Below are positions 7,583-15,627 of a stretch of DNA of 64,000 nucleotides, in pieces. The stretch's first letter is position 1. Each line of letters begins with the position of its first letter. The stretch comes from Thermoplasmata archaeon. GTDB lineage: Archaea > Thermoplasmatota > E2 > DHVEG-1. The stretch spans positions 1 through 64,000 of the forward strand of contig JAHWGJ010000006.1 of NCBI GenBank assembly GCA_020054475.1, written 5' to 3'. A program made the position numbers and the translations under genes. The notes below the pieces were generated by a model. That model searched no databases and was not told where the DNA came from. It was given only the letters and a program-made list of their open reading frames with translations.

Positions 7583-7812
7583 GATTAAACCTATAGTGTA
7601 ATAATAATACCTTTTTATAAGATTTGTTAAATGATGTAAACAATATATATGGCGGATAATTTAAACATTAATTAGATATCATGAGTTTTTAAAATTGTAT
7701 ATTAAGTATCTCTTTTAATATTAATTTTTTTTAAAATTTTTATAACTTCATATCAATAAAGTTTTAATATTAAATATATGTTCGGGAATCACCTAATTAT
7801 TGGAGGAATGTT

Positions 7813-9150
7813 ATGAATAAGAACGTTGAATCATTCATGGAAGATATAATATTTAAAAACCCTGGGGAGAAGGAATTTCACCAAGCAGTTAGAGAAGTTG
7901 CTGAAAGCGTAATGCCATATATTGAAAAGAATCCAAGATATAAAAAGTATAAAATTTTAGAGAGAATTGCTGAACCGGAAAGAGTAATAATGTTTAGAGT
8001 TCCCTGGTTAGATGATACTGGCGAAATCCAAATTAATAGAGGATATCGTATTCAAATGAATAGTGCTATTGGTCCGTATAAAGGTGGATTAAGATTACAT
8101 CCAAGTGTTAATTTAGGAATTTTAAAATTTTTAGCTTTTGAACAGGTTTTTAAAAATAGTTTAACTACACTTCCAATGGGTGGTGCAAAAGGAGGATCAA
8201 ATTTTGATCCTAAAGGAAAATCAGATAACGAAGTAATGAGATTTTGCCAAAGTTTTATGACTGAACTTCAAAGACATATTGGACCAAATACTGATGTTCC
8301 TGCTGGAGATATAGGAGTTGGAGGAAGAGAAATTGGTTTTTTATTTGGGCAATATAGAAAAATTAAAAATGAATTTTCAGGAATTTTAACAGGGAAAGCT
8401 CTTAACTGGGGTGGAAGTTTGATTAGACCTGAAGCAACAGGTTATGGTGCTGTATATTTTGCTCAAGAAATGTTGAAGACTAAAAAAGAAGAAATTAAGA
8501 ATAAAATTTGTACAGTATCAGGATCTGGAAATGTTGCTCAATATGCAGTAGAAAAACTTAATCATTTAGGCGGTAAAGCTGTAGCACTTTCAGATTCATC
8601 TGGAATGATATATGATCCAGATGGTATTGATGAAAAAAAGTTACAGTTTGTGATGGAACTTAAGAATATTAAACGGGGTAGGATAAAAGAATATGCGGAT
8701 AAATATGGTGTGAAATATTTTGCTGATAAAAGACCTTGGGGGATTCCTTGTGACATTGCATTTCCATCTGCAACACAAAATGAAATCAGCAAAAATGATG
8801 CAAAGAAACTGATTGATAATGGGTGTTATTGTGTATCTGAAGGAGCTAATATGCCAACTGTACCTGAAGGAGTGGACGTATTTATGAATGCAAAGATACT
8901 TTATGGGTCAGGAAAAGCAGCAAATGCTGGTGGAGTTGCTACAAGCGGTTTGGAAATGTCTCAAAATAGTTTAAGATTAGCTTGGTCTAGAGAAGAAGTG
9001 GATGAAAAATTACATAATATAATGGTAAATATTCATAAATCCTGTATAAAATATGGAAAAGATGGAAATTTTATAAATTATGTAAATGGAGCAAATATTG
9101 CTGGATTTGTGAAAGTTGCGGATGCAATGATTGATCAAGGGCTTGTATAA
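7813..9150 (+). CDS. gdhA: Glutamate dehydrogenase
   Basis: The 445-residue protein is a class I hexameric GDH, catalysing reversible oxidative deamination of glutamate to 2-oxoglutarate and ammonia. Lys90 in YKGGLRLHP binds the substrate carboxylate and Lys126 in PMGGAKGG is catalytic. The Rossmann glycine motif is SGSGNVAQ. Length and motifs fit the bacterial-type NADP-linked GDH. GGAGGAATGTT before the ATG is a strong ribosome binding site, and TTAAATATATG about 35 nt upstream is a probable TATA box. In a peptide-fermenting archaeon it would link amino-acid transamination to IorAB and the SudBA pair found nearby. Confidence 0.97.
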   Translation: MNKNVESFMEDIIFKNPGEKEFHQAVREVAESVMPYIEKNPRYKKYKILERIAEPERVIMFRVPWLDDTGEIQINRGYRIQMNSAIGPYKGGLRLHPSVNLGILKFLAFEQVFKNSLTTLPMGGAKGGSNFDPKGKSDNEVMRFCQSFMTELQRHIGPNTDVPAGDIGVGGREIGFLFGQYRKIKNEFSGILTGKALNWGGSLIRPEATGYGAVYFAQEMLKTKKEEIKNKICTVSGSGNVAQYAVEKLNHLGGKAVALSDSSGMIYDPDGIDEKKLQFVMELKNIKRGRIKEYADKYGVKYFADKRPWGIPCDIAFPSATQNEISKNDAKKLIDNGCYCVSEGANMPTVPEGVDVFMNAKILYGSGKAANAGGVATSGLEMSQNSLRLAWSREEVDEKLHNIMVNIHKSCIKYGKDGNFINYVNGANIAGFVKVADAMIDQGLV

Positions 9151-9208
9151 GCCTTTTCTCAATTTTTTTTATACAAAAATACGTATTAACTTCAATTATT
9201 GTTTATTA

Positions 9209-9388
9209 ATGAAAATGGAAATAGATGGATCCTGTTTGAATTTTAATATTTCTAAAAAAAATAAACGCCCTAAAGACAAATATGAGCTGCCAACTCATAT
9301 TTTTCATGATTTAATGCCATTTAAGGTTCGTGAAATTCTACTAGTATCGAGTGTATATGATGCATTTATTGTTGAAGAAGATGAGAAA
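9209..9388 (+). pseudogene. N-terminal remnant of a receiver/PEP-pyruvate-binding protein
   Basis: From ATG 9209 the forward frame reads about 60 residues ending LMPFKVREILLVSSVYDAF and VEEDE. This is the N-terminal start of the receiver-like domain in the large PEP/pyruvate-binding domain proteins (usually 900-1000 residues). After about 9385 the frame is simply antisense to the oppositely oriented downstream piece of the same kind of protein (9304-10509). The two parts therefore face each other, as expected from an inversion with loss of sequence or from an assembly chimera. The fragment cannot be functional by itself. Confidence 0.65.
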
Positions 9389-10509
9389 TCTGGAATTATT
9401 TCTGGAAATTTTGGTGAAAATTTTAATGTCTGTTCGCCTCCAACAACGGTATATCCTAAGCCAACAGCCATACTAACTAAACCATCCTCTCTCTTTTGAT
9501 AGGATATTGGATAAAAATTATACGATTGAGCAACACCAGAAATTGTTGGAAAAAACCACCCAATATATTCATTTCCAATTAATTCTTGAATTATTACAGC
9601 CATTTTTTCTTCATCAATTTTTGCTGATGTTGATTGAATATAGGCTTTTGCTTCTTTATAGAAAACGGATGCATATACTAATTTAATCGCTTGACAAAGT
9701 TGTTCCAATCTTAGTTTATTATCAGTATTATTATTTGGTAACATATATATTGAATACAAACCAGCAAATGGATGGTTTTGTGAATCTTCCAGAAGACTAG
9801 AAGATCTTACAGCTATTGGTTTTTTAAAATGAATTAACACTTTTGTAAGTTTTTGCTTTAATTTTTTAGGAATTTTTGAATATATAAATATTTTAGCTAT
9901 TTCTTTATCTGAGATATTTTTTTTATTGTTTGCTAAATATTGAAGTTCGTTTTCTAAGATAAATTCATCAAATAAATCTGTTCCAATAGCTACAGTACTT
10001 GGAACAGTAATTTTAACATTTTTATATTTTATATCAATTCCAGAACGATATAAAAGCGTTCTAATAAAAGCAATTCCTCTTCCCTTTCCACCAAGAGAAT
10101 CGCCCCCAATTTTAGTATATGATGAATCGAATTCGAATTTTTGTTTTGAAAAATCAGTCATTATCCCGAGTTGTTTTTCTCTTCTATTATCATTAAAAAC
10201 CTTGATTAAGAATTTTCTCATTAAATCTAATGTTTTAAAATCTGATACCTTTTGAGGCCGTAATTTATAAGCTAATTTAAATTCAGATCGAGCCATTAGC
10301 CAATTTGAAAAATCATTTCTATCTGAATGATAGAGGATTGAGCTAATAGGTGCTTTTTTTAACATTAATTCAAATTCTTTTAGACCTGATGCTCTTTTTA
10401 TTTCCAATTTTTCATCTATCTTTCCTTTTATTGGTTTATAAAAAACAAAGTCGCCAAACCCCAAAAATTTTAATAAAAAATCGTGAATATCTATACTAAA
10501 ATTTTTCAT
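9304..10509 (-). pseudogene. PEP/pyruvate-binding domain (PPDK N-terminal type) protein, truncated
   Basis: About 401 residues read from ATG 10509. The order IHDFLLKFLGFGDFVF, SRN/DFSNWLMARSEF-like segment, GGDSLGGKGRGIAFI and AVRSSSLLEDS (ATP-grasp core of PEP synthase/PPDK N-terminal domain) matches the middle of large PEP/pyruvate-binding proteins. The match runs to FPEIIPDFSS near 9380, after which the reading continues as antisense of the family's N-terminus. The receiver part and over 500 C-terminal residues are missing. Longer starts upstream overlap sudB antisense and are rejected. There is no clear ribosome binding site. It is either an inversion-derived relic, or a shortened gene still expressed. 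Confidence 0.65.
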
Positions 10510-10523
10510 CGAGAGTGAACAAA

Positions 10524-11351
10524 ATGTATCCAATAGTTGAAAAAAAAAAATTATCAGAAACAGTAAAATTAATGAAAGTAAAAGCACCATTAGTTGCGAA
10601 AAAAGCAAAGGCAGGTCAATTTATTATTCTAAGAATAGATGAAAAAGGAGAGAGAATACCATTAACAATTGCCGATTACAACAGAAATGAAGGCACAGTC
10701 ACAATAATTTTTATGGAAGTTGGTAAAACCACTAAACAACTTGGAACAATGATTGAAGGAGACAATATATTAAATTTTGCAGGACCTCTCGGCAAATCAT
10801 CAGAAATTGAAAATTATGGAACAGTGGTTTGTATTGGTGGTGGAGTAGGAATTGCTCCTTTATATCCTATAATTAAAGCTTTAAAAGAGGCTGGAAATTA
10901 TGTAATTTGCATTTTAGGAGCTCGAGATAAGAGTTTATTAATGCTAGAAGAAGAAATATCTAAAAATTGTGATGAACTCCATATTGCCACAGATGATGGA
11001 TCAAAGGGATTAAAAGGTTTTGTAAGTGATGTACTTCAAAAATTGATTGACAATGATAAAAAAATTGATATTGTTTGGGCTATTGGGCCAGTAATTATGA
11101 TGAAGGTTGTAGCAAATTTAACTAAAAAATATGATATTAAAACTATAGTAAGTTTAAATCCAATAATGGTCGATGGAACAGGGATGTGTGGAGGTTGTAG
11201 AGTTGAGGTAGGTGGAAAAACAAAATTTGCATGTGTCGATGGTCCAGAATTTGATGGACATAAAGTAGATTTTAATAATTTAATGCTGAGAAATAGAAGA
11301 TTTTTACGCGATGAAGAAGAAGCATGTAAAATGCATGAGGAGACAAGTTAA
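10524..11351 (+). CDS. SudB/NfnA-like ferredoxin-NADP reductase subunit (FAD, [2Fe-2S])
   Basis: The protein (275 residues from ATG 10524) has an FAD-binding barrel at the N-terminus, the NAD(P)-binding motif GGGVGIAPLYPI near residue 100, and a C-terminal iron-sulfur motif MCGGCRVEVGGKTKFACVDG. This is the small subunit of the sulfide dehydrogenase/NADH-dependent ferredoxin:NADP oxidoreductase family. An earlier GTG at 10515 falls in GAGAGTGA, the ribosome binding site, so the ATG is preferred. The gene lies 2 nt upstream of its partner flavoprotein subunit. Together they would exchange electrons between NAD(P)H and ferredoxin (or polysulfide); the exact reaction cannot be fixed by sequence. 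Confidence 0.93.
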   Translation: MYPIVEKKKLSETVKLMKVKAPLVAKKAKAGQFIILRIDEKGERIPLTIADYNRNEGTVTIIFMEVGKTTKQLGTMIEGDNILNFAGPLGKSSEIENYGTVVCIGGGVGIAPLYPIIKALKEAGNYVICILGARDKSLLMLEEEISKNCDELHIATDDGSKGLKGFVSDVLQKLIDNDKKIDIVWAIGPVIMMKVVANLTKKYDIKTIVSLNPIMVDGTGMCGGCRVEVGGKTKFACVDGPEFDGHKVDFNNLMLRNRRFLRDEEEACKMHEETS

Positions 11352-11353
11352 AA

Positions 11354-12754
11354 ATGGCGGTAAGAAAAAATAAATATGAAATGCCTGAACAAAAACCGAA
11401 AAATCGAATTAACAATTTTAATGAAGTACCTTACGGTTATGATGAACAGACAGCTATTGATGAGGCAAAAAGATGTTTACAATGTAAAAACAAACCATGC
11501 ATGCAAGGATGTCCAGTAGAAATTGATATTCCTGGTTTTATCAAATGTATAGCTGATGGCGATTTTGATAAAGCTGCGGATGTAATAAAATCGAAGAACA
11601 GTCTGCCAGCGGTATCTGGAAGAGTTTGTCCATATGAAGAACAATGTGAAGGATTATGTACTATTAAAAAAATTGGAGAACCTGTAGGAATAGGCAGACT
11701 TGAGAGATTTATTGCGGATTATGAAAGAAAAAAAGGAGTTAAAAAACCAATTAAAAAAAAATCTACTGGTAAAAAAACAGCAATAATCGGCTCAGGTCCT
11801 GCAGGGTTAACCTGTGCGGGAGATTTAGCTAAAATGGGTCATGAGGTAACAGTTTTTGAAGCTTTTCATGCACCTGGAGGAGTGCTTATGTACGGAATTC
11901 CAGAATTTAGACTTCCTAAAGAGATTGTTAATGCTGAAGTAGATTATATAAAAAAATTGGGAGTTGAAATAAAATACGATGTTGTTGTAGGAAAAACAAT
12001 TTCAACAGAAGAATTACTTGATGAATATGATTCAGTATTTATTGCTACAGGTGCAGGACTACCTCGCTTCTTAAATATTCCCGGAGAAAATCTTGACGGC
12101 GTATATTCTGCAAATGAGTTTTTAACTCGTATTAATATGATGAAGGCATATAAATTTCCTGAATATGATACCCCTGTAAAAATTGGAGAGGTGGTAGCAA
12201 CATTTGGAGCAGGTAACGTTGCGATGGATTCAGCTAGAACTGCATTAAGACTTGGAGCAAAAAAATCATATATTATCTATCGAAGATCTGATGTAGAAAT
12301 GCCCGCTCGTAATGAAGAGATTCAACATGCAAAGGAAGAAGGAATTATTTTCAAACTTTTAACAAACCCTATTGAATTTAAAGGTAATGACAAAGGATAT
12401 CTTACTCAGGTAAAATGTATAAAAATGAAACTAGGAGACCCTGATGAATCTGGAAGAAGAAGACCAATACCTATACCCGATTCAGAAGAAATTATAAACA
12501 TTGATACTGCAATAATTGCAATTGGTCAAAGCCCCAACCCATTAATTCCTCAAACAATGAAAAAGCTCAAAATTCAAAAATGGGGAAATATTGAAACGGA
12601 TGAGGATGGACGCACAAATATACCTGGAGTATTTGCTGGAGGAGATATAGCAACAGGTGCTGCAACAGTTATTCTTGCAATGGGTGCAGGAAAACGTTCA
12701 GCTAGAGCAATGGATGAATATATGAAAACAAAGATATGGCCGATAAAGAAATGA
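11354..12754 (+). CDS. SudA/NfnB/GltD-like flavoprotein subunit
   Basis: The 466-residue protein has N-terminal cysteine clusters (CLQCKNKPC, CPVEIDIPGFI, CPYEEQCEGLC) for two [4Fe-4S] clusters, then an FAD site GSGPAGLTCAGDLA at about residue 147 and an NAD(P) site GAGNVAMDSART. These features are shared by the glutamate synthase small subunit, SudA and NfnB. No glutamate synthase large subunit is beside it, and the 2-nt spacing to the SudB-like gene makes the SudBA/Nfn assignment most likely. It would work as a cytoplasmic heterodimer balancing ferredoxin and NAD(P)H pools. Confidence 0.93.
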   Translation: MAVRKNKYEMPEQKPKNRINNFNEVPYGYDEQTAIDEAKRCLQCKNKPCMQGCPVEIDIPGFIKCIADGDFDKAADVIKSKNSLPAVSGRVCPYEEQCEGLCTIKKIGEPVGIGRLERFIADYERKKGVKKPIKKKSTGKKTAIIGSGPAGLTCAGDLAKMGHEVTVFEAFHAPGGVLMYGIPEFRLPKEIVNAEVDYIKKLGVEIKYDVVVGKTISTEELLDEYDSVFIATGAGLPRFLNIPGENLDGVYSANEFLTRINMMKAYKFPEYDTPVKIGEVVATFGAGNVAMDSARTALRLGAKKSYIIYRRSDVEMPARNEEIQHAKEEGIIFKLLTNPIEFKGNDKGYLTQVKCIKMKLGDPDESGRRRPIPIPDSEEIINIDTAIIAIGQSPNPLIPQTMKKLKIQKWGNIETDEDGRTNIPGVFAGGDIATGAATVILAMGAGKRSARAMDEYMKTKIWPIKK

Positions 12755-12789
12755 ATATTTAACTTTATTAGATTTGTTTTATAAGTGTG

Positions 12790-14436
12790 TTATATAGAAG
12801 TTTCAAGTTTATAAGTAATTTTCTTCTTTTTTATAGAATAAATAAGTCCATTAAATAGAGGAGATGGTTTCATAGGACGTGATTTAAATTCTGGATGTGC
12901 CTGAGTACCCACGAAATAAGGATGAGTATCTATTTCCATAAATTCCATTAATATTTTATCAGGAGAACATCCTGAAAAAGTTAATCCATTTTTTTCCAAA
13001 ATATTTACATACTCAGGATTTACTTCATATCTATGTCTATGTCTTTCAAAAATTTTATTTTTATCATACAATTTTTGTACGATAGATCCTTTCTTAAGTA
13101 ATGCAGGATATGCTCCCAGCCTCATTGAAGCACCATATCTAGAATCCCTAATAATGTTGATTTGTTCAGGAATATAATCTATGACCGGGTGAGGAGTATT
13201 TTTATCTACCTCTGAAGAATGCGCTTCTTTGAGATTACATACATTTCTTGCATATTCAACAACTGCAAGTTGCATTCCTAAGCATAAGCCTAAAAAAGGA
13301 ATATTATTTTTTCTTGCATATTCTATTGTTTTAATTTTTCCCTCTATGCCAGATAATCCAAAACCACCTGGTACAATAATTCCATCTACTGAATTAAGAC
13401 TAGTTATTTTTTCAGGTTTTTTCTCAAAAATTTTCGAATCAATCCATTTAATATTTGGATTTATATTATTATTCCAAGCAGCATGTTTTACTGCTTCAAT
13501 TACCGAGATATATGAATCTGATAATTGGGATGATCCAATATCAAAATATTTACCTACTATGCCAATATTTATACTGTTATCTAGGTTTCCAATATTTAAA
13601 ATGTAATCTTTCCAAATTTTTAATTCATTGTGATCTTTTCTAAGTCTTAATTTTCGTAAGATTTTTTTACTTAGGAATTGTTCTTCAAATAATAAGGGTA
13701 CCGCATAGACATTGTCAATATCTGAATCAGATATTACATCTTCTTCATGAACATTGCAAAACAAAGCAATTTTCTCTCTTCTTACTTCATCAAGAGGTTT
13801 CTCAGAACGAGTAACAATAAAATCTGGTTGAATACCTATTCCTCTTAGTAATTTTACTGAATGCTGAGTTGGTTTTGTTTTTGCTTCACCTAACGAATCA
13901 AGTACAGGCACATAGGTCACATGAACGTATAGAACCTTATCTCCTTCATGTTTCATTTGTCTAACAGCTTCTAAAAAAAGGACATTTTCATAATCTCCTA
14001 CAGTTCCACCTATTTCAACTATAATAAAATCTAATTTTTGATTTTGAGAGGTTTCTCGAATTCTCCTCTTAATCTCATCTGTTACATGAGGTATTGGTTG
14101 AACGGTTTTGCCAAGATACTTACCCTTTCGTTCTTTTTCAATTACTGCACTATAAACTTGACCAGTTGTAATATTTTGACATTTAGGTATATTAATATCT
14201 AAAAATCTTTCATAATGCCCTAAATCTTGATCAATTTCACCACCATCTTCAGTTACCCAAACTTCACCATGTTCAGTCGGACGCAAAGTACCAGCATCAC
14301 AGTTCATATATGGGTCTATCTTTATTGCAGTGACATCATATCCATGTAATTTTAAAATTTTTCCAATGGAGGCAGTTGTTATCCCTTTTCCCAATCCAGA
14401 AACAACACCTCCCGTAACAATAATATAATTTACCAT
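12790..14436 (-). CDS. pyrG: CTP synthase
   Basis: The 548-residue protein starts at ATG 14436 (VNYIIVTGGVVSGLGKGI); an in-frame TTG upstream adds three residues but is not preferred. The N-terminal amidoligase domain binds ATP and UTP. The C-terminal class I glutaminase has nucleophile Cys in GLCLGMQLAVVEY and the His/Glu pair in QAHPEFKSRP. The enzyme makes CTP from UTP, ATP and glutamine. It sits downstream of alba on the same strand, separated by two tandem hairpins, so it may be transcribed separately. Confidence 0.98.
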   Translation of the reverse strand: MVNYIIVTGGVVSGLGKGITTASIGKILKLHGYDVTAIKIDPYMNCDAGTLRPTEHGEVWVTEDGGEIDQDLGHYERFLDINIPKCQNITTGQVYSAVIEKERKGKYLGKTVQPIPHVTDEIKRRIRETSQNQKLDFIIVEIGGTVGDYENVLFLEAVRQMKHEGDKVLYVHVTYVPVLDSLGEAKTKPTQHSVKLLRGIGIQPDFIVTRSEKPLDEVRREKIALFCNVHEEDVISDSDIDNVYAVPLLFEEQFLSKKILRKLRLRKDHNELKIWKDYILNIGNLDNSINIGIVGKYFDIGSSQLSDSYISVIEAVKHAAWNNNINPNIKWIDSKIFEKKPEKITSLNSVDGIIVPGGFGLSGIEGKIKTIEYARKNNIPFLGLCLGMQLAVVEYARNVCNLKEAHSSEVDKNTPHPVIDYIPEQINIIRDSRYGASMRLGAYPALLKKGSIVQKLYDKNKIFERHRHRYEVNPEYVNILEKNGLTFSGCSPDKILMEFMEIDTHPYFVGTQAHPEFKSRPMKPSPLFNGLIYSIKKKKITYKLETSI

Positions 14437-14545
14437 GTAGATCAATGGGGACAGTAAATGTGTTTTCTTGTTTAAAATACTTTTGTATATACTAATTTTT
14501 ATAAAAAAATAATTTTATATAGATAATTATGAATAAAAATAAATA

Positions 14546-14586
14546 GGATTGATAAACAATCCAAGCACTGAATTAAGTGCGTTTTT
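14546..14586 (-). terminator. Tandem hairpins between alba and pyrG
   Basis: Reading along alba transcription, GCACT-TAATTC-AGTGC (14580-14565) and GGATTG-TTTAT-CAATCC (14562-14546) form two adjacent perfect hairpins; a T-rich run follows. They lie 30-65 nt downstream of the alba stop and probably mark its 3' end. The forward strand also has six T after the GCACT hairpin. Confidence 0.5.
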
Positions 14587-14612
14587 TAGTGATTCCGCTA
14601 TTTCAAATTTGT

Positions 14613-14903
14613 TTATTTTGTAGATAGGGTTATTTCAATTGATGACACGTTGGAATTTCTACCTTCTTCATTAGTAATGATTTCAGTATCGATTTTAATA
14701 TCTTTTACTTTAGCATCTTGTACAAATCTATTTCGTACAATCTCTGCAGTATCCACTGCCCTACTTATTGCTCTGCCTCTAGCTTTTATCTGTACCGTAT
14801 CTGATCCGCCATTGAACTGTGTAACTACAGCTAATACATAGCTCATTGGGGGCTTATTTCCAACAAATATTGTGTTTTCATCTGCCGATTTTTTTTCTGT
14901 CAT
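14613..14903 (-). CDS. albA: Alba family DNA/RNA-binding chromatin protein
   Basis: The 96-residue protein reads [20 protein letters not shown] then [22 protein letters not shown] and IKIDTEI, the standard Alba fold with the conserved [10 protein letters not shown] strand-helix and the [10 protein letters not shown] helix that binds nucleic acid. It coats DNA and RNA as dimers. GGAGGAAA before the ATG is the ribosome binding site, and CTATATAAATA (reverse reading, about 14961-14971) is a good TATA box giving a roughly 35-nt leader. Sir2 or acetylase partners are not in the window. Confidence 0.95.
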   Translation of the reverse strand: MTEKKSADENTIFVGNKPPMSYVLAVVTQFNGGSDTVQIKARGRAISRAVDTAEIVRNRFVQDAKVKDIKIDTEIITNEEGRNSNVSSIEITLSTK

Positions 14904-14985
14904 AAACTATTTCCTCCATGTTATAACTTGTTTTATATATGCTCAATAAATTTTGCTGATATTTATATAGTTTTCGATATTTAGG

Positions 14986-15088
14986 GCTTTGCACCTTTAA
15001 TACCTTTTTTCGACTATTTTGGATGCAGAACTAGGAATTTGGGTGCAGAATACTTTTTTTGGTGCAAAAATGAATAAAGGTGGAAAGC
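14986..15088. repeat. Inverted repeat of 14 bp enclosing ~75 bp
   Basis: GCTTTGCACCTTTA (14986-14999) is complementary to TAAAGGTGGAAAGC (15075-15088) at 13 of 14 positions. Inside are three related copies of GGNTGCA-type words (near 15022, 15041, 15060), each preceded by a T-run. No ORF is present. It may be a structured RNA, a protein-binding array upstream of alba, or a small decayed element. Confidence 0.4.
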
Positions 15089-15230
15089 TAATATTTAGAA
15101 ATTTAAAAAAATTATACGATTATTAATTATATTAAATATATTTTGTCATTTCTCAAAGGAAGTGTGTTTCTATAATAAATAATTGATTTCTATTAATTAG
15201 GGGAAAATTATAGAGAAAAACTAGAAATGC

Positions 15231-15287
15231 TTTTTTAATTGGAGAGAGTGAGAGAGAGCGACAATTAAAAAAAAGTTTCTCTCTCAC
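15231..15287. ncRNA. Pseudoknot-capable RNA segment upstream of iorA
   Basis: TTTTTTAATTG (15231-15241) is complementary to CAATTAAAAAA (15262-15272), while GTGAGAGAGA (15248-15257), inside that loop, is complementary to TCTCTCTCAC (15278-15287). The interleaved order A-B-A'-B' is the topology of an H-type pseudoknot or of two mutually exclusive stems. It lies 340 nt upstream of iorA in a region with no ORF. Transcription is not proven. Confidence 0.4.
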
Positions 15288-15365
15288 ATTTGAATTATTA
15301 AAGTTTTAACGTTGTTCAAAAACCCTGATTATTTATAACAAGTATAATTTTCGCCTCAAGAACAA

Positions 15366-15465
15366 TGGTCTTTTTTATCATAGCTCTCAAGACCAATTTT
15401 ACTAATGTTATAATTCCTCAATGTCTGATCAGCCTTGAATATGGTATTGAATTTAATTGAGGAAT
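15366..15465. other. Two further hairpins in the iorA upstream region
   Basis: TGGTCTT (15366-15372) pairs with AAGACCA (15389-15395), and ATTCCTCAAT (15413-15422) pairs with ATTGAGGAAT (15456-15465). Direct repeats of ATTGAGG-NN-TCTTGA follow just after. A TATA-like TTAAATATATAATG lies near 15527-15540, so the hairpins are either upstream of the promoter or belong to a separate transcript. No gene is seen in the rest of 14904-15627. Confidence 0.35.
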
Positions 15466-15627
15466 CTTGAGAAATCATTGAGGTTTCTTGAAATAATATT
15501 GAAACAATGTTATAACTTAAATGGATATTAAATATATAATGTACGGGTAGTTAGATTTATAATATATCCTCATTTACACTGTTTTCGGGAACATAAAAAA
15601 TATTCTCTTTTATGGGGAAGATATAAA

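Noticed and set aside
9388-9499. Continuation of the forward ORF beyond the receiver-like remnant
   Set aside because: The residues are the antisense of the strongly family-like reverse-strand PEP-binding segment.
10510-10608. Hydrophobic N-terminal extension of the reverse PEP-domain ORF
   Set aside because: It is antisense to the start of the sudB-like gene and its apparent membrane helix is an artefact of AT-rich antisense reading.
13229-13643. Forward-strand ORFs within the CTP synthase gene
   Set aside because: They are antisense readings of a clear, full-length pyrG.
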